A stretch of DNA of 35,345 nucleotides from Proteobacteria bacterium HN_bin10 (GCA_002083515.1 LWDN01000021.1:6667-42011), one strand, 5' to 3'. Shown: positions 6,639 through 15,206, numbered from the stretch's first letter. Notes: a model not told the origin generated them from the letters alone. Numbers and translations are program-made.

Positions 6639-7844
6639 TCACTTCTTCTTCCAAACCGGATCGTAGAACGGCAGCTTCACCACTTTCGCCGGCGTCTGCT
6701 TGCGATGATGTTCCACTGTGATCTCGATGGTGAGGGTCGTGCCCGGCTCGTAATACGGGCGCTGCACATGCGCGAGCGCGATGTACTTCTTCAGCACCGG
6801 CGACCAGGTGCTCGTCGAGGCGTAGCCGATCTGTTTGCCGTCAAACATCACCGGCAGACTGCCGCGAACCGCCATGCTGGGAATTTGCGGCGGCAGCCCG
6901 ACTTCGCCGTAGAGCTTTTCCAAGCCCTCCCAGGCGATGTCGAGGCCGACGAGCTTCCACGAGGAGCCTTCGCGCTTCTCGCGTTCAAGCGCGCGGCGGC
7001 CGTTGAAATAGCCCTTTTTGTCGAGGTTCACCGCCCAATCGAGGCCCATTTCAAACGGTGAGGATTTCTGGCCTTCGATCCAGGCATGCGTCGAGGCGTT
7101 GTAGTCGACATCGACCATGAACAGGCCAGCTTCGACGCGGGCCATGTCCATCGCGAGGATGCCGCATGGGGTGATGCCGTAATCGTCGCCCGCGTCCATC
7201 AACGCATCCCACACGGGCAGCGCTTGTTCGGCTTCGATCCAAATTTCGTAACCGAGATCGCCCGTGTAGCCGGTACGCGAGATCGAGACGGGGACGTTGC
7301 CGATGGCGTTCTCGGCGACGCGGAAGTACTTCAGCGGATCGAGCTTGTCCTTGCAGACGCGATTGAGCACCGCGCGTGATTTCGGCCCTTGCAGGCTGAG
7401 CGCGGCCATCTGATCGGTGACTTCGCTGACCTTCACGTCCATGCCGACCGCGTTCATGGCGAGCCAGCGCAGCGACGGCTCGGCGCTCGTCATGCGGAAG
7501 AGTTGCGGGCCGAGGCGCGCGATGGTGCCATCGTCCAGGAGCTTGCCGTCTTCGTCGCACCAGCCGGTGTAGGAGACGACGCCCTCTTTCATCTTCAGCA
7601 CGTCGCGTGGGGTGACCTTGTGCAGGAGGCGCGCCGCGTCCGGGCCCTCGATCATGTATTTCATCAGCGGCGAGACATCGATGAGCGCCGCCCGGTCGCG
7701 GATCGCCCAATATTCGTGATCGAGCGAGAGATCGTAGGAGCCGACCACCATATAGCCCGCCCAGCGGCGCCAATTCTGCGCAACGCTGAGCCGCGAGGTC
7801 CGCTCGTGGAAGGGGGTGCGTTTGAGTTGAAGCGTCTCAAGCAT
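6639..7844 (-). CDS. GcvT-like aminomethyltransferase family protein
   Basis: The 401-aa product has the glycine-cleavage T-protein/dimethylglycine-dehydrogenase C-domain fold, which binds tetrahydrofolate and accepts a methylene group from an amine carrier. Visible signatures are the AALIDVSPLMKYMIEGPDAARLLHKVTP region, the SLQGPKSRAVL segment and the strongly conserved RTGYTGDLGYEIW motif, with a C-terminal barrel domain (KYIALAHVQ). It is a stand-alone protein without the FAD domain of dimethylglycine or sarcosine dehydrogenases; the two flavoproteins downstream may supply oxidation. It is not called gcvT because gcvH and gcvP are not adjacent and the N-terminus (about 35 residues) is extended. 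Start ATG at 7844. Confidence 0.82.
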   Translation of the reverse strand: MLETLQLKRTPFHERTSRLSVAQNWRRWAGYMVVGSYDLSLDHEYWAIRDRAALIDVSPLMKYMIEGPDAARLLHKVTPRDVLKMKEGVVSYTGWCDEDGKLLDDGTIARLGPQLFRMTSAEPSLRWLAMNAVGMDVKVSEVTDQMAALSLQGPKSRAVLNRVCKDKLDPLKYFRVAENAIGNVPVSISRTGYTGDLGYEIWIEAEQALPVWDALMDAGDDYGITPCGILAMDMARVEAGLFMVDVDYNASTHAWIEGQKSSPFEMGLDWAVNLDKKGYFNGRRALEREKREGSSWKLVGLDIAWEGLEKLYGEVGLPPQIPSMAVRGSLPVMFDGKQIGYASTSTWSPVLKKYIALAHVQRPYYEPGTTLTIEITVEHHRKQTPAKVVKLPFYDPVWKKK

Positions 7845-7917
7845 GGCGCCAGAGACACGTTTCGCCCGCCCCGATCAAGCCGGAACGCCGAATTCGTGCC
7901 AACTTGCCTCGGAAACT

Positions 7918-8112
7918 TTACGCGCGGCGCTGTTGCTGCTTTGGGGCGACGATCCGCTTGAACACGGGAACGGTACGGCCGCTCCAAATCTCGATCTTGT
8001 CCCCGCACTCTTCGCACGCGAAGAGGCCGATGTCCTTGATCGGCAGCTGCCGCTCCTCGCGCTCATAGGTCGCGCCGCAATCGCATTGGACGGTCTGGAC
8101 GTTGTCGCGCAT
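7918..8112 (-). CDS. Small zinc-ribbon protein of unknown function
   Basis: The 64-aa protein has two cysteine knuckles, C10-x-C12 and C33-x2-C36, separated by 20 residues containing RQLPIKDIGLF; the spacing fits a single zinc ribbon. After the second knuckle comes WSGRTVPVFKR and a basic Gln/Arg-rich tail that might touch nucleic acid. The ATG at 8112 is preferred over an in-frame TTG at 8142 because the homologous part begins only there. It is upstream of the GcvT-like gene on the same strand with a 73-bp gap, and could be part of the same transcript. The function is not known. Confidence 0.65.
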   Translation of the reverse strand: MRDNVQTVQCDCGATYEREERQLPIKDIGLFACEECGDKIEIWSGRTVPVFKRIVAPKQQQRRA

Positions 8113-8182
8113 CGCCGCATGCTTGCGGAAAAAGGTAAACAATCATTAAGTCCGGATCGTGATTCCCAGGAATTGATCGCCC

Positions 8183-8662
8183 GTGGAACCCCCGCTTCAG
8201 CAGTTGTTGACCAATTTGGGCGTGGCCACGCTCATGGTGGCGCTGACGACGCTCATGCACTTCTTCGGCTTGCTTGGGTTGACGCGGCTGATGAGCGGCG
8301 CCCATCGGCGCCTGCGAACTCATGAGAGCGCATGGCGGCAGGCCGGCATGATCCTGCTGGTGGTGTTCGGCATCTTTGCGCTGCACACCGCTCAGATTTG
8401 GGCCTACGCCCTGCTCTACCGGCTGCTTGGCGAGTTCGATACATTCGAACAGGCGCTCTATTTTTCGACCGTGACCTTCTCCACCGTGGGCTATGGCGAT
8501 CTCACGCTCTCGGTGACCTGGCGGGTGCTCGGCGCGATCGAAGCCGCCAATGGACTGATCCTGATCGCCTGGTCGACTGCTTTCCTGCTCGGGGTGACGA
8601 CCCGCCTGCGCATTCTCGAACACGATTGGCTGGAGCGCGATTCCGGCGATCCGCGCGATTGA
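8183..8662 (+). CDS. Two-pore-type potassium channel domain protein (Ion_trans_2)
   Basis: A 159-aa inner-membrane protein with hydrophobic helices at about 12-36, 54-79 and 117-137, and a pore loop between the last two that carries the K+ selectivity filter TVGYGD (101-106), preceded by the pore helix ALYFSTVTFS. The last helix-pore-helix unit is the standard channel module; the extra N-terminal helix is frequent in small bacterial members. There is no RCK or cyclic-nucleotide regulatory domain, so gating is not evident. The start is GTG at 8183. It probably forms tetramers that conduct potassium. It stands between a divergent zinc-ribbon gene and an unrelated plus-strand gene. Confidence 0.85.
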   Translation: MEPPLQQLLTNLGVATLMVALTTLMHFFGLLGLTRLMSGAHRRLRTHESAWRQAGMILLVVFGIFALHTAQIWAYALLYRLLGEFDTFEQALYFSTVTFSTVGYGDLTLSVTWRVLGAIEAANGLILIAWSTAFLLGVTTRLRILEHDWLERDSGDPRD

Positions 8663-8708
8663 TCCGAGTCAAGGCGTCGCCGCCCGGGCCGCTCCAGCCT
8701 GACCCCTT

Positions 8709-9437
8709 ATGCGGTTTACGATCTCTGCACGAGGCAAGCCGAGCGAGGTTCCCCTGCTCGCCTTTCTGGCGCGCAACTACGCCAATGTGCCGATTGCCGA
8801 AATCGACAGCGTCTTCGGCTTCGTCGAGCACACGCCGCTCTATGGCGGCCGTATGTTTTCACGCCCCGAACTGACCCCTCACGACATTGGCGAGATGTAC
8901 TATGCAGGCGTCGGGCTGCGCCTGCCGTTGACGAACCACTACGCCACCGAGGCGGAGTACGAAGCCACGCGTCCGCTGCTGGCCAAATATCACCGGGACG
9001 GCAACGCCGCGATCGTCACCAACGACAATCTTGCACGCTGGATCCGGCGGGATTTTCCCAAGTACCGGATCGAAGCCAGCGTCATCAAGAACCTCAGGAC
9101 CACCGACCGCGTGAGGGCTGCGCTCGATCTCTACGACACAGTCGTGTTGCCGATGGAGCTGAATGAGGACGAAGCTTTCCTTCGCGACGTCCCCAATAAG
9201 GACCGCGTCACGTTATTCGCAAATGCCGGTTGCGCGCTCACCTGCCCTTCAAAAATCTGCTACGTCGCCGTCTCAAAATACAACAAGGCGCTTTGCGGCG
9301 AATTCAAGTGCTCACAGCCGCTTAAGGAGCGCGACATGCTCGGCATGGTCGACTTCGATCTGCAGCGGCTCGCGGCCCTCGGCTTCAGCCGTTTCAAACT
9401 GCTGCGCTCGCGCCCCGGCGGAATGACCGGCTATTGA
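8709..9437 (+). CDS. Cysteine-rich conserved protein of unknown function, possible Fe-S TIM-barrel (U32-like)
   Basis: I do not recognise a named family with certainty. The 242-aa soluble protein contains a five-cysteine cluster near the C-terminus, C175-x3-C179-x4-C184-x11-C196-x4-C201, directly after a hydrophobic strand (RVTLFANAG), and ends with FSRFKLLRSRPGG. The alternation of strands and helices (AIVTNDNLARWI, RIEASVIKNL, YDTVVLPMELNED) suggests a TIM-barrel-like body whose metal site lies after a late strand, broadly as in the U32 peptidase/UbiU-UbiV group, which binds 4Fe-4S clusters. That relationship is a guess from pattern only. A radical-SAM CxxxCxxC motif is not present. It ends exactly where the convergent ABC transporter gene ends (no gap). 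Confidence 0.6.
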   Translation: MRFTISARGKPSEVPLLAFLARNYANVPIAEIDSVFGFVEHTPLYGGRMFSRPELTPHDIGEMYYAGVGLRLPLTNHYATEAEYEATRPLLAKYHRDGNAAIVTNDNLARWIRRDFPKYRIEASVIKNLRTTDRVRAALDLYDTVVLPMELNEDEAFLRDVPNKDRVTLFANAGCALTCPSKICYVAVSKYNKALCGEFKCSQPLKERDMLGMVDFDLQRLAALGFSRFKLLRSRPGGMTGY

Positions 9438-11273
9438 CTATTCGGCCGCGACCGTCTCCGGCGCTTCCGCCTGGCGTTTCCACAAGCTCGCATAGAGCCC
9501 GTCGCGTGCGATGAGCGCCGCATGCGTCCCGCGTTCGACAACGCGCCCTGCATCCAAGACGAGGATCTGATCGGCGTCGGCGATGGTGCTGAGCCGGTGG
9601 GCGACGACCAGAGTGGTCCGCCCCCGGCTCGCGGCTTCTAGCGCCGCCTGCACATCCGCCTCGGTGCCAGAGTCCAGCGACGAGGTGGCTTCGTCGAGAA
9701 TGAGAATGGCCGGGTTCTTGAGCACGACGCGAGCGATGCCGACGCGCTGTTTTTCGCCGCCGCTCAACTTCAGCCCCCGTTCGCCGACGCGCGTGTCCCA
9801 GCCTTGCGGCAAGCTCTCGATGAAGTCGAGCAACTGGGCGCTGCGCGCGGCCTCCTCCAAATCCGCCTGCGTCGCGTCGGGTTTGCCGTAGGCGATGTTG
9901 TAGCGGATCGTATCGTTGAACAGCACGACGTCCTGCGGCACCAGGCCGAGAGCGCCGCGCAAGCTCGCCTGGGTCACATCGCGAAGATTCTGGCCATCGA
10001 TCCGCACCGCGCCCGAACTCGGATCGTAGAAGCGATAGAGCAGTTTCAACACGGTAGACTTGCCGGCGCCGGAAGGGCCGACGATCGCGGTCGTCTTGCC
10101 GGCAGGCGCGGTGAAACTCACCTCGTCCAGGCCAACGTCGCGGCCTTCGTGCGCGAAGCTGACCCGATCAAACACGACCTCGCCACGCTTGGCGTTGAGC
10201 GCCGCGGCGTTCGGCGCGTCCGCGACATCGGGCGCTTCGTCCAGCAGCGCAAACATCTTCTCCATGTCGATCGAGGTCTGCTTGATCTCGCGATACGCAA
10301 AGCCGAGAATGTTCAGCGGCGCGTAGATGTTGGTCATGATCAGAATGACGGCGGTGATGTCGCCCGGCCCCATCGGCCCGCGCGCCACCAACCAGCCGGC
10401 GCCCACGACCATGGCCAGCAGGCCGACGGTCATGATGAAGCCCTGGGCGATGTTGAGCATCACCAGCGAGGTGTAGGCCTTCACCGCCGCATTGGCGTAC
10501 GAGGACAAAGCCCGGTCGTAGCGTTCGCTTTCACGTTGTTCGGCGGCGAAGCTCTTCACCGTCTCGAAATTGAGCAGCGAATCCACCGCCCGACCGGCGG
10601 CTTCGGTGTCGGCTTCGTTCATTTCGCGGCGGTGCTTGAGCCGCCATTCCGTGACGCCGAAGGTCGCCCAGGCATAGATCACCACCGTGCCCGCCGCGAT
10701 CGCCGAGAACATCCAGCCGTAGGTGAAGCCAAGCACAGCGGCGGCGAGCAGAAGCTCGATGATGGTCGGCGCGATGTTGAAGGCCAGAAAGCGCAACAGA
10801 AAGTCGATGGCGCGAATGCCGCGCTCGATGGTGCGATAGACCGCGCCGGTCCGTTTCGATTGATGGAACCGCACTGAGAGCGAATGCACGTGAGTAAACA
10901 CGCGCGTTCCGGCGCGCCGCTGCGCCTCCTCGCTGACCGGCTGAAACAGAGCGTCGCGCACCTGCGGACCAGCCGTCGAGGCAAAGCGCAGCGCCGCCCA
11001 AAACCCGGCGAGCCCCAGGAACATGGGCAACGCCCCCGCCGCGTCGCCCGCGGACAGCGCATTGATCCCATCCGCCAGCACCAGGGGCGAAACGACCGCC
11101 AGCACCTTGGCCACCAACGTCAGAACCAGGGCGGCGGCCAGCCGCAGCCGCACCCCATTGCCGGAAAGACCGCCGATCAGCTTCAACAGATGCGAAACGG
11201 TGCGCGTCAGCGGCGGGGCCACATCGGCGGCCGGTTCCGCCTTCGACACTGTCCTGCCTTCGCCGCGCGCCAT
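9438..11273 (-). CDS. Atm1/HMT1-type ABC exporter (ABCB7 family), fused membrane and ATPase domains
   Basis: A 611-aa half-transporter. The N-terminal exporter membrane domain has six hydrophobic helices and includes the coupling motif NFETVKSFAAE, typical of the Atm1/ABCB7 group. The ATPase domain has Walker A GPSGAGKST (about 399-407), signature LSGGEKQR (about 503-510), Walker B ILILDE (about 523-528) and the H-loop histidine near 559. Bacterial relatives export glutathione-linked metals or sulphur compounds; the substrate is inferred only from family. ATG at 11273 is chosen because AAGGA lies 8 bp upstream; the longer frame from TTG 11324 lacks such support. It is divergent from the LOG gene across a 78-bp gap holding both promoters. 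Confidence 0.87.
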   Translation of the reverse strand: MARGEGRTVSKAEPAADVAPPLTRTVSHLLKLIGGLSGNGVRLRLAAALVLTLVAKVLAVVSPLVLADGINALSAGDAAGALPMFLGLAGFWAALRFASTAGPQVRDALFQPVSEEAQRRAGTRVFTHVHSLSVRFHQSKRTGAVYRTIERGIRAIDFLLRFLAFNIAPTIIELLLAAAVLGFTYGWMFSAIAAGTVVIYAWATFGVTEWRLKHRREMNEADTEAAGRAVDSLLNFETVKSFAAEQRESERYDRALSSYANAAVKAYTSLVMLNIAQGFIMTVGLLAMVVGAGWLVARGPMGPGDITAVILIMTNIYAPLNILGFAYREIKQTSIDMEKMFALLDEAPDVADAPNAAALNAKRGEVVFDRVSFAHEGRDVGLDEVSFTAPAGKTTAIVGPSGAGKSTVLKLLYRFYDPSSGAVRIDGQNLRDVTQASLRGALGLVPQDVVLFNDTIRYNIAYGKPDATQADLEEAARSAQLLDFIESLPQGWDTRVGERGLKLSGGEKQRVGIARVVLKNPAILILDEATSSLDSGTEADVQAALEAASRGRTTLVVAHRLSTIADADQILVLDAGRVVERGTHAALIARDGLYASLWKRQAEAPETVAAE

Positions 11274-11351
11274 TTGGAACAATCCTTGAAGCGACCACTT
11301 AAGGGTGGGGAATCTTCCCCGCAATGCCGCCCGACTGGCTAAACTTGTGCA

Positions 11352-11933
11352 ATGCCCATGGCTGATTCCAGCGCATTAGACCGTCCAGTTCGCTCCATCT
11401 GCGTCTATTGCGGATCGTCCAATACGACCAAACCGGAGTATTTGGATCTGGCTGCACGTTTCGGCGTCGCCTTGGCCGCGCGCGGTTTGCGTCTGGTTTA
11501 TGGCGGCGGCGCGGTGGGTCTCATGGGACGCCTCGCCAAAGCCGCGCATGAAGCCGGCGGGCAGGTCCTCGGCGTCATGCCGCGCTTCCTGGAGCGGCGC
11601 GAAATCACCTACGAGGCGGTGCCGCACCGCATGGTCGACACCATGCACGAACGCAAGCACGTAATGTTCGAGGAGAGCGACGCCTTCGTGGTGCTTCCGG
11701 GCGGCATCGGCACGCTGGAGGAAGCGGTGGAGACGCTCTCGTGGCGCCGGCTCGATCTGCACCGCAAACCGATCGTGTTCCTATCGGAAGACGATTTCTG
11801 GGCGCCGTTCTTCACGCTGATGCAGCACACGGTCGACGCCAATCTCACCCCCGCCTCCTACCGCGACACGGTGATCGACGCGCGCTCGGTCGAGGAGTGC
11901 TTTGCGGCATTGGGGCTGACGGCGCCGGCCTGA
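11352..11933 (+). CDS. LOG family protein (TIGR00730, cytokinin-riboside-5'-phosphate phosphoribohydrolase type)
   Basis: The 193-aa Rossmann-fold protein has the family's nucleotide-binding elements: ICVYCGSS (16-23), LVYGGGAVGLMG (48-59), the MHERKHVM segment (98-105) and the catalytic PGGIGTLEE motif (116-124). LOG enzymes split the N-glycosidic bond of nucleoside 5'-monophosphates such as AMP or cytokinin nucleotides; in bacteria the physiological substrate is often unclear. An ATG two codons downstream (11358) is an equally possible start. The gene converges on the TonB-C-like protein, with one base between the stops. Confidence 0.88.
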   Translation: MPMADSSALDRPVRSICVYCGSSNTTKPEYLDLAARFGVALAARGLRLVYGGGAVGLMGRLAKAAHEAGGQVLGVMPRFLERREITYEAVPHRMVDTMHERKHVMFEESDAFVVLPGGIGTLEEAVETLSWRRLDLHRKPIVFLSEDDFWAPFFTLMQHTVDANLTPASYRDTVIDARSVEECFAALGLTAPA

Positions 11934-11934
11934 G

Positions 11935-12561
11935 CTATTGCATCTCCCAACGTATGGTGCGGCGAATCCTCTGTCCGATCGTGGGAGTCCCGTCTTCAGT
12001 GAGTGGCGCGACACGAAATTCCCGCGAAAGCTCCAATGTGGCGGCGCCGAATCCCATCTCCATCGGATCCTCGTCAATAATCTCGCAATCAAGACGGTGC
12101 TCTTCGTTGACGATGCAACTTAGCCCCACGCGACCGCTCACGCCGCGCCTCATCGCCTCCCGCGGATAGAGTCTCGCGAAATCGTGCCCGTCGGGCATCT
12201 CCTCCCAACGTACTCCCGTGACGGTCGACGGATCTTGGATCACGCGGGCCGGCGGGCCCGGTTCGAACACGAACGTGCGCCGTATGCGGCCGCCAGCGGT
12301 TGGCACGCCATCGCGGGTCCGCGGAGCGACGCGGGCCTGCTCCATCATACGAAGCGCGGCCAAGCCAAACGCCATATTCGCTGGCGTTTCTTCCGTGACC
12401 TCGCAGGCGAGACGCCCGTCATCACCGACGAGACACTCCACAACAGCCTGGCCACCGATGCCCTGCGCTTGCGCCTCCGAAGGATAGAACATTCGCGGCT
12501 GCGCCGTCACAGCCGGCGCGCACAAGAAGGCAATCACGAGAGCAAAAAGGGCTGCCCGCAT
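11935..12561 (-). CDS. Exported protein with two TonB C-terminal-like repeats
   Basis: A 208-aa protein with a clear signal peptide (1-20, LFALVIAFLCAPAVTA) and two copies of a TonB-C-like unit: residues about 24-98 and 122-207. Each has the pattern YPxEAxxxG-hydrophobic strand-C-x-V/I...L-x-C-E-V/I, then FGxAxL and a final DGxPTxGxRIRRT strand. The paired cysteines in each unit may form a disulphide. There is no N-terminal transmembrane anchor coupled to a Pro-rich linker, so this is not a classical energy transducer; it is probably a soluble periplasmic protein. It is divergent from an ECF sigma gene (95 bp between starts), which may link it to that regulon. Confidence 0.72.
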   Translation of the reverse strand: MRAALFALVIAFLCAPAVTAQPRMFYPSEAQAQGIGGQAVVECLVGDDGRLACEVTEETPANMAFGLAALRMMEQARVAPRTRDGVPTAGGRIRRTFVFEPGPPARVIQDPSTVTGVRWEEMPDGHDFARLYPREAMRRGVSGRVGLSCIVNEEHRLDCEIIDEDPMEMGFGAATLELSREFRVAPLTEDGTPTIGQRIRRTIRWEMQ

Positions 12562-12656
12562 AGGCTAACCCTAAACCCACCCCGCCACGCTTGGAAGCCC
12601 ACGGACGCCATTGCGGGGCGTGTAAGAACATCGGCTGTCGGTGGACTAATGGGGTT

Positions 12657-13172
12657 ATGAGGCCAACGCCCGACCAAGACGCCCGCTATCTGGACGCCGC
12701 AGCCGAGCATGGCGGGGCGATGCAACGCTTGGCCTCCGCCACCGAGGCCAATCCCGAGCGGCGGCGGGATCTCTTGCAAGACATGCATGTCGCTCTCTGG
12801 CGAAGCTTCGCTTCGTACGATGGGCGCTGCTCGGTGCGAACCTGGGTCTACCGCGTTGCCCACAACGTGGCCGCGTCGCACGTCGATCGGGAACGGCGAA
12901 CCAGGGGCGCAGTTCCTCTCGATGAGGCCGCCGAGATGCCCGACGGCGCCGACATTTCCATCGAGGTCGAGCAGAGCCGAGCCATCGCTCGTCTGCATGA
13001 GTTGATCCGGCAACTGAAGCCGCCCGATCGGCAGATCATCACTCTTTACCTGGAAGAGCTCGACGCGGCCGCCATTGCGGAAATCACGGGCCTTTCGCCT
13101 GGCGCCGTCGCCACGCGCATATCGCGACTGAAGAGCCACCTTGCCGCCAAGTTCCACGAGATTGCCCCATGA
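12657..13172 (+). CDS. ECF-type RNA polymerase sigma factor
   Basis: The 171-aa product has sigma region 2 at about 20-82 (LLQDMHVALWRSFASYDGRCSVRTWVYRVAHNVA, broken here by domain helices) and region 4 at about 115-168 (LKPPDRQIITLYLEEL then helix-turn-helix AAAIAEITGLSPGAVATRISR). No regions 1 or 3 are present, as expected for an ECF factor that directs polymerase to a small regulon. The start is ATG at 12657. The final ATGA overlaps the start of the next gene, a four-helix membrane protein that probably acts as its partner or anti-sigma factor. The gene is divergent from the TonB-C-like exported protein. Confidence 0.85.
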   Translation: MRPTPDQDARYLDAAAEHGGAMQRLASATEANPERRRDLLQDMHVALWRSFASYDGRCSVRTWVYRVAHNVAASHVDRERRTRGAVPLDEAAEMPDGADISIEVEQSRAIARLHELIRQLKPPDRQIITLYLEELDAAAIAEITGLSPGAVATRISRLKSHLAAKFHEIAP

Positions 13173-13744
13173 CCGACCCTCTCCAAACGCTTTGGAAGAA
13201 ACAGCCGAAGGAAGAATTCACCATGAGCCTTGCTGACATTCACGCACGCGCGGAGACATTCCAGTCGCGCATCCGCCGCCGCAACTGGCGCGAGTACATC
13301 GCTGGCGCGCTTGTGGCCGGCTACTATGGTTGGGTGGCCGTGACGGTCGATGAACCCTTGATCAAGGCAGGCGCAGCGCTGATTGTCCTCGCCTCCCTCT
13401 TCGTGAGTTGGACCCTCTACAAGAAGGGGCGCGCTGCAAAGCTTGACGAAACCCAAGACTTAGCCAACTTCCACCGCGCCGAATTGGTGCGCCAACGCGA
13501 TGCGCTGCGGAGCGTGTGGACCTGGTACCTCGCACCGTTCCTGCCGGGCGCAGTTGTGTTTCTCGCCGGCATTGCGTTCGGTCCGGAGCCAGACGCTACG
13601 TTGGCTGGCCAGGTCGCAATTTTCGCGTTGGGCGCAGTCATCATTGGCGCGGTGTTCGGCGGCATCAGTTGGCTCAACGCCCGCGCGGCTCGGCAACTCG
13701 ATGCCGAGATCGCGGCGTTGGACCGGGTGCGGGATCGCCCCTAG
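13169..13744 (+). CDS. Four-helix membrane protein coupled to ECF sigma factor; candidate anti-sigma
   Basis: This 191-aa protein overlaps the sigma gene by 4 bp (ATGA). It begins with a soluble segment (1-40) containing DPLQTLWKKQPKEEF and a basic helix (FQSRIRRRNWREY), then has four hydrophobic segments at about 42-59, 65-83, 120-137 and 147-168, and a charged C-terminal helix. There is no HxxxCxxC zinc anti-sigma motif. The N-terminal cytosolic segment could hold the sigma factor at the membrane, but that is inferred only from coupling. The stop codon TAG is part of CTAG at 13741-13744, which also encodes the stop of the convergent gltX. Confidence 0.7.
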   Translation: MTDPLQTLWKKQPKEEFTMSLADIHARAETFQSRIRRRNWREYIAGALVAGYYGWVAVTVDEPLIKAGAALIVLASLFVSWTLYKKGRAAKLDETQDLANFHRAELVRQRDALRSVWTWYLAPFLPGAVVFLAGIAFGPEPDATLAGQVAIFALGAVIIGAVFGGISWLNARAARQLDAEIAALDRVRDRP

Positions 13745-15078
13745 GCCGCCTGCCCCTGCAAGCGCTTGCGTGCGCGCTCTTCCCCGATCAGCGGGAAGAG
13801 CGCGGCCATCTCGGGGCCGTGATCGAGGCCGGTGAGCGCTTGGCGGAGCGGCATGAAGAGCGCTTTGCCCTTGGCCCCGGTCTTTTCTTTAACAGCGTTG
13901 GTGAAGGCTTGCCACGTCGTTGCGTCGTAGGCGCCGGTGGGCAGCACTTCGGCGGCGGCGGCGGCGAACACGGCGTCCGGCACGAACGGTTCGATCGGCC
14001 CATCGACGATATGCGCCCACAGGCGCGCTTCCGGCAGCACCTGGATGTTGGCGCGGATGGCGTTCCAGAACGCCTCGCCGCGGTCCGCTTCCAGCTTGGC
14101 GAGCCGCGTCTTCACCGCCGAATAATCGAGCTGATGCAACAGCGCCGCATTGAGGCGCTTCAAGTCCTCGGGATCGAAGCGCGCCGGCGCCCGCCCGATC
14201 TTGGCGAAGTCGAACTCCGCCGCCAGTTGGTCGATGCTGGTGCGCACTTCCACCGCATCAGAGGTGCCGATCTTCGCCAGATGCGAAAGCACCGTCATCG
14301 GCTCGTAGCCTTCGGCGGCGAGTTCGCCGACGCCGAGCGAACCGATCCGCTTCGAGAGCGCGTTGCCGTCGGCGCCAACCAGAAGCGGGAAATGTCCGAA
14401 TTGCGGAACCGGTCCCCCCAAAGCTTCGAAGATCTCGATCTGCACGCCTGAGTTCGTCACGTGGTCTTCGCCGCGGACGATATGGGTGATCTTGAAGTCG
14501 ATGTCGTCGACGACGCTGGGCAGCGTATAGAGAAAGGCGCCGTCTTCGCGGATCAGCACCGGATCGCTGAGCGAAGCCGTATCGATCGAGACATGGCCGC
14601 GGACCAGATCGTCCCAATCCTTGCGCGCGCCCGAGAGCTTGAAGCGCCAATGTGGCTTCCGGCCTTCGCTCTCGAGCTTGGCGCGCTCGGCGTCGCTTAA
14701 CTTGAGGGCCGCGCGATCGTAGACCGGCGGCTTGCCGGTGGCTTGCGCGATCTTGCGGCGGCGGTCGAGTTCTTCTTCCGTCTCATAGGCCGGATAGAGC
14801 AGCCCCGCCGCCTTGAGCTTCGCCGCCGCCTTCTCGTAGGCGTCGAACCGGTGCGACTGGTTGGCGCGCTCGTTCCACTTCAGGCCGAGCCAGGCGAGAT
14901 CGTCGACGATGCTTTGTTCGTACTCCTTGGTTGAGCGCGCGAGATCGGTGTCGTCGATACGCAAGAGCACCTGCCCGCCGCGCGGAATCGCGAACAGCCA
15001 GTTCATCAGCGCCGTGCGGACATTGCCGACATGGAGGCGCCCGGTGGGGGACGGTGCGAAGCGGAGGCGAATGGACAT
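13741..15078 (-). CDS. gltX: Glutamate--tRNA ligase
   Basis: GltX attaches glutamate to tRNA-Glu (and in many alphaproteobacteria to tRNA-Gln, for later amidation). The 445-aa product is a class I synthetase: RFAPSPTGRLHVGN with the HIGH-equivalent HVGN at 16-19, RIDDTD at 40-45, THIVRGEDHVTNSG around 198-211, and the KMSKS-equivalent ALSKR near 240-244. A C-terminal helical anticodon-binding domain follows. The Cys zinc site of the E. coli enzyme is absent (YPAYETEEEL instead), as in many members. Alphaproteobacteria often have two gltX genes, so which form this is cannot be decided here. Start ATG 15078; its stop shares CTAG with the convergent gene. Confidence 0.93.
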   Translation of the reverse strand: MSIRLRFAPSPTGRLHVGNVRTALMNWLFAIPRGGQVLLRIDDTDLARSTKEYEQSIVDDLAWLGLKWNERANQSHRFDAYEKAAAKLKAAGLLYPAYETEEELDRRRKIAQATGKPPVYDRAALKLSDAERAKLESEGRKPHWRFKLSGARKDWDDLVRGHVSIDTASLSDPVLIREDGAFLYTLPSVVDDIDFKITHIVRGEDHVTNSGVQIEIFEALGGPVPQFGHFPLLVGADGNALSKRIGSLGVGELAAEGYEPMTVLSHLAKIGTSDAVEVRTSIDQLAAEFDFAKIGRAPARFDPEDLKRLNAALLHQLDYSAVKTRLAKLEADRGEAFWNAIRANIQVLPEARLWAHIVDGPIEPFVPDAVFAAAAAEVLPTGAYDATTWQAFTNAVKEKTGAKGKALFMPLRQALTGLDHGPEMAALFPLIGEERARKRLQGQAA

Positions 15079-15206
15079 TGCGTTAGGACTCGGTGCGGAA
15101 GGTCCGGGGTTATGCGGCGGCGGCCCCTCCCGTGTCCAGAAGTCGCGGGACGCTTGCCATGCACGGGTACCGGACTAGGGTGCGGCAAACTCAACGGAGG
15201 GACGCC

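Noticed and set aside
11274..11324. Upstream TTG start for the ABC exporter
   Set aside because: The ATG at 11273 has a good ribosome-binding site; the extension is not needed by the family and would cut into the divergent promoter region.
12562..12656. ECF-type autoregulated promoter (GGAA...CGT)
   Set aside because: A GGAA near 12591 and CGT near 12617 are about 21 bp apart, too far for the usual 16-17 bp spacing.
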